Shown here: in pieces, positions 58,098 through 64,000 of the stretch
Position numbering within the stretch: the first letter of the stretch is position 1
Layout of the letters: the number at the start of each line of letters is the position of its first letter
NCBI RefSeq assembly: GCF_016804325.1
Contig: NZ_CP043627.1
Location: 6,221,501 to 6,285,500 of the forward strand
Direction of reading: 5' to 3'
Origin: Methylobacterium aquaticum
GTDB lineage: Bacteria; Pseudomonadota; Alphaproteobacteria; Rhizobiales; Beijerinckiaceae
Length of the DNA: 64,000 nucleotides
Position numbers and translations under genes: made by a program
Notes under the pieces: model-generated
What the model was told of the DNA's origin: nothing
Seen by the model: the letters and a program-made list of their open reading frames with translations, nothing else
Database searches by the model: none

Positions 58098-58337
58098 CTA
58101 GAACTCGACATCCCGCAATCCGCCCACGCGCGGAGGTAGATCGTCCTCCTCCAACGGCGCAGACATGAGCATCCGGCCGAACGAGGGGACCTGCGACAGA
58201 CGCTGCCACTCCTCATAGCTCAGCAAGACGGCTTCGGGTCGGCCATGCCGGGTGATCACCGAGGGTTCGCCCTGGCGGGCGCGATCGATGACCGCGGACA
58301 ACGTCGCTTTTGCATCTCGCAGCTGAATTTCCTGCAT
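58098..58337 (-). CDS. Phd/YefM-family antitoxin
   Basis: A 79-residue protein, MQEIQLRDAKATLSAVIDRA, then GEPSVITRHGRPEAVLLSYEEW, the full Phd/YefM DNA-binding domain; the C-terminal PSFGRMLMSAPLEEDDLP tail should wrap the toxin. ATG 58337 has GGAGC upstream and matches the family start, although the frame opens at 58364. It should repress its own operon. Confidence 0.87.
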   Translation of the reverse strand: MQEIQLRDAKATLSAVIDRARQGEPSVITRHGRPEAVLLSYEEWQRLSQVPSFGRMLMSAPLEEDDLPPRVGGLRDVEF

Positions 58338-58701
58338 CTGCCGCTCCATGACCACTGTAGTCATAATGCTGGCTTTGCAGGCGATGGCAAAGGAAATTCT
58401 CTCTTCGTGCCGGGCGGCGGAATGGCCGAGGCTGACGCAGCGACAGCATGATCGCGCACTCTCTGCCGATGGAAGTGGGCCAGCCTAACCTCATCACCCC
58501 GCTTCCCCCGTCCGCCCGCCGCTGCTAGAAGCGCCGGATGACCGAATCGCACCCGCGCTGCGTCGCCATCCGGCGAATTACGAGCCCGGCTTCCGCCTGA
58601 GGGCCGCTCGCGGCCGCGCGGAAGGCCGGGTTGCTGCCGTTTCGCCGCTGCGATTCCCTCAACGGGCTGCGCGTCCGCGCCCCAGACGAGCCTTTGACCC
58701 C
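58338..58701. other. Intergenic stretch before ileS
   Basis: I see no gene. It must carry the divergent promoters for the toxin-antitoxin operon and ileS. No T-box or other leader structure is recognisable. Confidence 0.45.
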
Positions 58702-61677
58702 ATGACCGAGCCCAAATCCGCCGCCGCCGGGCGCGACTATTCCGAGACCCTGTTCCTGCCGGTCACCGAGTTCCCGATGCGGGCCGGCCTGCCGCAGCGC
58801 GAGCCGGAGATCCTGGAGCGCTGGGCGCGCACGAATCTCTATGCCCGCATCCGCGAGGCGGCCGCCGGCCGGCCGAAATTCGTGCTGCATGACGGCCCGC
58901 CCTATGCCAACGGCCACATCCATATCGGCACGGCGCTCAACAAGATCCTGAAGGACATCGTCGTCCGCACGCAAGGGTCGCTCGGGCACGATGCCAACTA
59001 CGTCCCGGGCTGGGACTGCCACGGCCTGCCGATCGAGTGGAAGATCGAGGAGCAGTACCGCGCCGCCGGCCGCAACAAGGACGAGGTGCCGGTGGTCGAG
59101 TTCCGGCGCGAGTGCCGGACCTTCGCCGAGCACTGGCTCTCGGTGCAGCGCGAGGAGTTCAAGCGCCTCGGCGTCACCGGCGACTGGGACCATCCCTACC
59201 TGACCATGGCCTATCCGGCCGAGGCCGCGATCGCCCGCGAGCTGATGACCTTCGCCACCACCGGCCAGCTCTATCGCGGCTCGAAGCCGGTGATGTGGTC
59301 GGTGGTCGAGAAGACCGCGCTCGCCGAGGCCGAGGTCGAGTACGAGGACCACGTCAGCGACACGATCTGGGCCGCCTTCCCGGTCGTCGAGTCGAAGACG
59401 GCCCCCGACTTGCAGGGCGCCCGCGTCGTCATCTGGACCACCACCCCGTGGACGATCCCGGCCAACCGGGCCGTCGCCTATTCCAAAAAAGTGTCTTACG
59501 GACTGTATCGTGTCGTTGCTGCTCCTCAAGAGAACTGGTCTCAACCTGGTGTTCGTTACGTTGTTGCTGACAAACTGGCGGGCGACGTCTTCAAGGCCGC
59601 GCGCGTCGAATCCTTCGAGCGACTGAGCGACGTTTCCGCCGACGACCTCGCCGGCGTGACGCTGGCGCATCCGCTCGCCGCCTGGAACGACGGCTACGCC
59701 CACGCCGTGCCGATGTTAGAGGGCGAGCACGTCACCGACGACGCCGGCACCGGCTTCGTCCACACCGCGCCCAGCCACGGCCGCGAGGATTTCGAGGTCT
59801 GGATGGCGAACGGCCGCAGCTTGCGTGAGCGCGGCATCGAGACGGCGATCCCCTACACGGTCGATGCCGACGGCGTGCTGACCGAGGCCGCCCCCGGCCT
59901 CACCGGCACCCGCGTGCTCGACGAGAAGGGCCAGAAGGGCAACGCCAACAAGGCGGTGATCGCGGCGCTCACCGCCGCCGGGACGCTGGTCGGCCGCGGC
60001 ACGCTCAAGCACAGCTACCCGCATTCCTGGCGCTCGAAGAAGCCGGTCATCTTCCGCAACACGCCGCAATGGTTCATCGCCCTCGACAAGCCGGTCGAGA
60101 CGCTGAACGGCGCCACCTTGCGCGACGTGGCGCTCCGCGAGATCGCCGTCACCCAGTGGGTGCCGCCGCAAGGCCAGAACCGCATCACCGGCATGATCGC
60201 CAACCGCCCGGACTGGGTGGTGTCGCGCCAGCGCGCCTGGGGCGTGCCGATCACGGTCTTCGTCCACCGCGAGACCGGCGAGATCCTGCGCGACGAGACG
60301 GTGAACGCGCGCATCCACGCCGCCTTCGCGGCGGAGGGGGCGGATGCCTGGTTCACCGACGCCGACGGCGCCCGGTTCCTCGCCCCCGAGCACGACCCGG
60401 CGGCCTACGAGAAGGTGACCGACGTCCTCGACGTGTGGTTCGATTCCGGCTCGACCCACGCCTTCACCCTCGACGATCCGACGGAGTTTCCGGGTCTCGC
60501 CGGCATCCGCCGCCGCCGCGACGGCGGTGACGACACGGTGATGTATCTCGAGGGCTCGGACCAGCATCGCGGCTGGTTCCATTCCTCGCTGCTCGAATCC
60601 TGCGGCACCCGCGACCGCGCGCCCTACGACGTGGTGCTGACCCACGGCTTCGTCCTCGACCCCAAGGGCGAGAAGATGTCGAAGTCGAAGGGCAACGTCG
60701 TCGCGCCGCAGGACGTGATCAAGGGCTCGGGCGCCGACATCCTGCGCCTGTGGGTGGCGGCGTCGGACTATACCGACGACCTGCGCATCGGCCCGGAGAT
60801 CATCAAGACCTTCTCGGAGACCTACCGCAAGCTGCGCAACTCGCTGCGCTGGATGCTGGGCACGCTCGCCCATCACCGGCCCGAGGACCGCGTCGCTCTC
60901 GAGGACATGCCGGAGCTGGAGCGCTTCATCCTGCATCGGCTGGCCGAGCTGGACAGCGAGATCCGCGACGCCTTCCGCACCTTCGATACGAAGCGGGTGG
61001 TGGCCTTGCTCAACGGCTTCATGACCGGCGACCTGTCGTCGTTCTACTTCGACGTGCGCAAGGACGCGCTCTACTGCGACCCGATCTCGTCGCAGACCCG
61101 GCGGGCCGCGCTCACCGTGGTCGACGAGGTGTTCAAGCGGGTCACGGTCTGGCTCGCCCCGGTGCTGGCCTTCACGGCGGAGGAGGCCTGGCTCGCGCGC
61201 ACCCCCTCCGAGACCGCTTCGGTCCATACCGAGACCCTGCCGGAGACCCCGGCCTCCTGGCGCGACGAGGCGCTGGCCAAGCGCTGGGCCAAGATCCGCC
61301 GGGTGCGCCGGGTGGTGACGGGTGCGCTCGAGATCGAGCGCGCGGGCAAGCGCATCGGCGCGAGCCTGGAGGCGGCGCCGACGGTGTTCGTCGCCGATCC
61401 CGACCTGCTGGCGAGCCTGGACGGCGTCGACTTCGCGGAGGTGTGCATCACCTCACGGATCGCGGTCGAGGCCGGCGAGGGTCCGGCCGAGGCCTTCCGA
61501 CTCGATGAGGTGAAGGGCGTCGCGGTGGTGCCGGCCCTGGCGCAAGGGCGCAAATGCGCCCGCTCGTGGAAGGTGCTGGACAGCGTCGGCAGCGATCCGG
61601 ACTACCCGGACGTGACGCCCCGCGACGCGCAGGCCCTGCGCGAGTGGGACGCGCTCCACGCCAAGGCCGCCGAGTAA
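58702..61677 (+). CDS. ileS: Isoleucyl-tRNA synthetase
   Basis: Class I synthetase, 991 residues. HIGH motif [16 protein letters not shown] (about 67-82). The editing (CP1) domain has the typical [18 protein letters not shown] motif [17 protein letters not shown] is near 658, then the anticodon-binding domain. Residues 261-292 within CP1 are encoded in odd AT-rich, T-ending codons (see 59481-59576), though the amino-acid text looks normal. It is followed by lspA, a classic pair. Confidence 0.97.
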   Translation: MTEPKSAAAGRDYSETLFLPVTEFPMRAGLPQREPEILERWARTNLYARIREAAAGRPKFVLHDGPPYANGHIHIGTALNKILKDIVVRTQGSLGHDANYVPGWDCHGLPIEWKIEEQYRAAGRNKDEVPVVEFRRECRTFAEHWLSVQREEFKRLGVTGDWDHPYLTMAYPAEAAIARELMTFATTGQLYRGSKPVMWSVVEKTALAEAEVEYEDHVSDTIWAAFPVVESKTAPDLQGARVVIWTTTPWTIPANRAVAYSKKVSYGLYRVVAAPQENWSQPGVRYVVADKLAGDVFKAARVESFERLSDVSADDLAGVTLAHPLAAWNDGYAHAVPMLEGEHVTDDAGTGFVHTAPSHGREDFEVWMANGRSLRERGIETAIPYTVDADGVLTEAAPGLTGTRVLDEKGQKGNANKAVIAALTAAGTLVGRGTLKHSYPHSWRSKKPVIFRNTPQWFIALDKPVETLNGATLRDVALREIAVTQWVPPQGQNRITGMIANRPDWVVSRQRAWGVPITVFVHRETGEILRDETVNARIHAAFAAEGADAWFTDADGARFLAPEHDPAAYEKVTDVLDVWFDSGSTHAFTLDDPTEFPGLAGIRRRRDGGDDTVMYLEGSDQHRGWFHSSLLESCGTRDRAPYDVVLTHGFVLDPKGEKMSKSKGNVVAPQDVIKGSGADILRLWVAASDYTDDLRIGPEIIKTFSETYRKLRNSLRWMLGTLAHHRPEDRVALEDMPELERFILHRLAELDSEIRDAFRTFDTKRVVALLNGFMTGDLSSFYFDVRKDALYCDPISSQTRRAALTVVDEVFKRVTVWLAPVLAFTAEEAWLARTPSETASVHTETLPETPASWRDEALAKRWAKIRRVRRVVTGALEIERAGKRIGASLEAAPTVFVADPDLLASLDGVDFAEVCITSRIAVEAGEGPAEAFRLDEVKGVAVVPALAQGRKCARSWKVLDSVGSDPDYPDVTPRDAQALREWDALHAKAAE
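59481..59576 (+). other. Anomalous codon-usage patch inside ileS
   Basis: About 32 codons from AAA AAA GTG TCT to GCT GAC AAA CTG use GTT, GCT, CCT, CAA, CGT and TCT, which are rare in the GC-ending host codons before and after. The frame is open and the protein text (SYGLYRV...RYVVADKLA) is of the normal family type. The change is sharp at both edges. Confidence 0.8.
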
Positions 61678-61705
61678 GGGGGCAGGGACAGGGCGAGGAA
61701 CAATC

Positions 61706-62203
61706 ATGCGTCCCCTCCCCTTCGGGCTGCTGGTCGCGCTCGTCACCCTGGTCCTCGACCAGGCGACGAAGCTCGGCCTGCTCTTCGTCGCCGACCTGCC
61801 GGTGCGCGAGCCGGTGGTGCTCGCGCCCTTCGCGCAGCTGATCGTGGTGTGGAACCGCGGCGTCTCCTACGGGCTGTTCCAGCAGGATTCGGCGCTCGGG
61901 CGCTGGGTCCTGGTGGGCGTGTCGCTGGTGGCCTCGGTCGCGCTGTCGGTGTGGATGGCGCGGGCCGGCAGCCGCTGGCTCGCCGGCTCCTTGGGCATGA
62001 TCGTCGGCGGGGCGATCGGCAACGCCATCGACCGGGCGGCCTACGGGGCGGTGTTCGACTTCGTCCACCTGCATGCCGGCGCCTGGTCCTGGTACGTGTT
62101 CAACGTGGCGGATGCCGGCATCGTCTTCGGGGTGGTCGGGCTCCTCTATGACGGGCTGGTGCTGGAGCGCCGACGCACCCCGGCAACCGGCGAGCGGACC
62201 TGA
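61706..62203 (+). CDS. lspA: Lipoprotein signal peptidase II
   Basis: A 165-residue, four-helix membrane aspartic protease that cuts prolipoproteins. Catalytic Asp residues are in [19 protein letters not shown] and [15 protein letters not shown]-terminal [10 protein letters not shown] and [11 protein letters not shown] complete the family motifs. It lies 28 bp after ileS and should process the lipoproteins predicted at 1612 and 37713. Confidence 0.95.
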   Translation: MRPLPFGLLVALVTLVLDQATKLGLLFVADLPVREPVVLAPFAQLIVVWNRGVSYGLFQQDSALGRWVLVGVSLVASVALSVWMARAGSRWLAGSLGMIVGGAIGNAIDRAAYGAVFDFVHLHAGAWSWYVFNVADAGIVFGVVGLLYDGLVLERRRTPATGERT

Positions 62204-62333
62204 AACTGCCTGTGTGTCGTGGCTGCAACGCCGGTTGCCGGCATTGCAGCCCGATACGGCCACGCCATACCTTCGCCCGAAACCGCCACCACCCAAGCTG
62301 GTAAATCATGGGGCGGAACAGGCAGGGGCCAGC

Positions 62334-62990
62334 ATGCTCGACAAGCGCACGATATTCGCCGCGGTGACGGTGGCCGGCCTCGCGGTCTCGGCCGGCGCGC
62401 ACGCCCAGGAGGGCGTCGCGATGAAGAACGCCCTGTCGTCGATCGGCCTGATCGAGCCCCAGCGGCCGACCATCACCTATCGCGAGCGCGCCCCCCTGGT
62501 GCTGCCGCCGCACATGGACAAGGCCGCCCTGCCGCCGCCAGTCGACCGCCGCGCCGTGCGCGAGGCCAACCCGCAATGGCCCACCGACCCGGAGACCAGC
62601 GCCCGCGAGCGCCGCGCCGCCGAGGACCGCAAGCCGATCACCCGCGGCTATGGCGGCCGGATGAGCGACAACAACGCCACCCTGCCGATCCAGGAGATGC
62701 GGAGCGGCCGGCGCGAGGGCGCCAGCGTGACGACGGAGCCGACCTACAAGCCCGGCGACAACGTCAAGGAATCGTTCTGGCTCAATCCGATGCAGCTGCT
62801 GGCCGGCAAGAAGGACGAGGACCCCAACCTCCCCGACGTCGAGCCCTCCCGCGACACGCTGACCGAGCCGCCGACCGGCTACCGCAAGCCGCCGAACGGC
62901 AAGCTCGCCCGCACCGAGCGCGGCCCGAACGCGATGATCAGCGACCGCGAGCAGGCCGATCCCGGCGCCTATCTGCGCTCGCGCCAGTAA
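62334..62990 (+). CDS. Exported protein with an RAPLVLPP motif
   Basis: A 218-residue protein: signal peptide (RTIFAAVTVAGLAVSAGAHA) then ITYRERAPLVLPPHMDKAAL and a long polar, Pro/Arg-rich, probably disordered body. The RAPLxxPP text and the location between lspA and an M16 peptidase recall DUF3035/BamF proteins of the alphaproteobacterial BAM complex. There is no lipobox Cys, so that link is tentative. Confidence 0.6.
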   Translation: MLDKRTIFAAVTVAGLAVSAGAHAQEGVAMKNALSSIGLIEPQRPTITYRERAPLVLPPHMDKAALPPPVDRRAVREANPQWPTDPETSARERRAAEDRKPITRGYGGRMSDNNATLPIQEMRSGRREGASVTTEPTYKPGDNVKESFWLNPMQLLAGKKDEDPNLPDVEPSRDTLTEPPTGYRKPPNGKLARTERGPNAMISDREQADPGAYLRSRQ

Positions 62991-63017
62991 CTTTTCCGAG
63001 ATCGTCGTGAGTTCCAG

Positions 63018-63048
63018 ACCCCGGGCCGCCAAGGCGGCCCGGGGTTTT
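63018..63048 (+). terminator. Intrinsic terminator
   Basis: CCCCGGGCCGCC-AA-GGCGGCCCGGGG followed by TTTT, 28 bp after the exported-protein stop. The rest of 62991-63396 has no gene; it includes an AT-richer stretch near 63150 (GGTTTAAACTGGACCATAAC) and ACAAAATGCTCTAGA at about 63222-63236. Confidence 0.88.
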
Positions 63049-63396
63049 CGCTGGTCGAGACCCGACCGGTCCGCAGGAATCCGGGCCGGATTGCCCCAAG
63101 GACCGCCTCGGCCGCGGGAGGGTCAAGCTTCCGATGAATGTCCGTTCAGGTTTAAACTGGACCATAACGGGTCCGATCTGCGTCGAGCGCATTTCTCCGC
63201 AGTTCTCGGGTCCCCCCTGCCACAAAATGCTCTAGAACAGGGTCTCTAACGGCCAGCGACCCCGGTGGCTGGCCCGCCGGCCGGCTCGGACGCCCCGCTG
63301 GCCCGTGACTCGCATGAGCCGCAAGCCTCTCTTAAGTGAGCCGGTTCACGATCCAACACGGGTGGCCCCCCGGCCGCCCGGCTAAGGTAGATCAGG

Positions 63397-64000
63397 ATGC
63401 CCCCAGTCAGGATGCGCCCCGCCCCCGGCCTCGTCTGCCCCGTCAGCGCCACCCTGCGCACCGACGCGGCGCCCTTCGGCCGAGCGGAGGCGGGCGGTCC
63501 CGAAGTGGCGTCCTTCGTGCTCGACAACGGCCTCGACGTGGTGGTGGTGCCCGACCACCGCGCCCCCGTCGTCACCCACATGGTGTGGTACCGCAACGGC
63601 TCGGCCGACGATCCGCTCGGCCAGTCCGGCATCGCCCACTTCCTCGAGCACCTGATGTTCAAGGGCACCGAGACCCATCCGGTCGGCGCCTTCTCGAAGG
63701 CGGTGTCGAGCTTAGGGGGCCAGGAGAACGCCTTCACGTCGTTCGACTACACCGCCTATTTCCAGCGCGTGGCGCGCGAGAACCTCAAGACCATGATGAG
63801 CTTCGAGGCGGACCGGATGACCGGCCTGATCCTCGACGACGCCGTGGTGGCCCCCGAGCGCGACGTGGTGCTGGAGGAGCGCCGGATGCGGGTCGAGACC
63901 GACCCGGCGGCCCAGCTCTCCGAGGCGATGGCGGCCTCGCTGTTCGTCCATCACCCCTACGGCATCCCGATCATCGGCTGGATGCACGAGATCGAGGAGC
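63397..64000 (+). CDS. M16-family metallopeptidase, 5' part
   Basis: Zinc peptidase of the PqqL/processing-protease type. The inverted zinc motif HFLEH (His81, Glu84, His85) follows [20 protein letters not shown] and [18 protein letters not shown]. The second ligand region ([12 protein letters not shown]) is also present. Start ATG 63397 is preferred; ATG 63412 is an alternative. The gene runs off the window end. A second M16 gene usually follows in this class. Confidence 0.93.
   Translation, partial: MPPVRMRPAPGLVCPVSATLRTDAAPFGRAEAGGPEVASFVLDNGLDVVVVPDHRAPVVTHMVWYRNGSADDPLGQSGIAHFLEHLMFKGTETHPVGAFSKAVSSLGGQENAFTSFDYTAYFQRVARENLKTMMSFEADRMTGLILDDAVVAPERDVVLEERRMRVETDPAAQLSEAMAASLFVHHPYGIPIIGWMHEIEE

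Overview
The window is high-GC alphaproteobacterial chromosome and most resembles Methylobacterium or a close relative (Rhizobiales/Hyphomicrobiales). Pointers are a CcrM cell-cycle methyltransferase, an F0 ATP synthase operon with separate b and b' subunits, the ldtR-DUF6163 gene pair, a DUF6894 gene, an aspartate-type (Mg) HemB, an alphaproteobacterial CheZ, and several families of palindromic intergenic repeats. The genus is an inference from gene content; no rRNA is present. I saw no tRNA, rRNA or CRISPR array.

Layout. 0.2-12 kb is core: ccrM, a lipoprotein, mutY, a DUF721/DciA-like gene, a DsbA-like thioredoxin, smc, then atpI-atpB-atpE-atpF'-atpF with a clear promoter and terminator. 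12.3-14.3 kb holds a DUF6894 gene, an IS110-family transposase and palindromic repeats. 14.3-34.0 kb is a foreign, AT-richer island. It lies between two copies of a 33-bp sequence that is the 3' end of the MarR-family gene ldtR, as expected if an element integrated into the end of ldtR and rebuilt it. The island has a complete IS21-family element (istA/istB), a one-ended IS21 remnant that truncates a DNA methyltransferase, phage-type genes (Nu1-like terminase small subunit, tail-Z-like protein, Ref-like nuclease, replication-like protein, ASCH-like protein), an H-NS-like silencer, many small unknown genes and a shared promoter or operator box. I found no integrase.

The most interesting cargo is a two-gene cassette at 18.67-20.55 kb. 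It pairs a SMODS/CD-NTase nucleotidyltransferase with a C-terminal AGS-C sensor domain and a translationally coupled SLATT-type membrane effector, that is, a minimal CBASS-like anti-phage system. DUF4238, DUF5677 and Tat-signal proteins in the same island are further cargo of unknown role.

34-64 kb is core again: ldtR, DUF6163 and an enoyl-CoA hydratase/HIBCH-like gene (one operon), hemB, threonine ammonia-lyase, an outer-membrane MetA-like protein, an RDD protein, Bpt/Ate aminoacyl-transferase, a GDSL autotransporter esterase, purB, a peptidoglycan-binding protein, a membrane histidine kinase, a copper chaperone, a degenerate EAL protein, adenine deaminase, a HAD phosphatase, cheY/cheZ, ribF, a CadD-like transporter, a Phd/VapC toxin-antitoxin pair, ileS, lspA, an exported protein and the start of an M16 peptidase.

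Three genes (smc, the EAL gene, the island replication-like gene) each lose frame by exactly one base at a run of five G or C. This pattern suggests homopolymer undercalls in the assembly rather than three real mutations.
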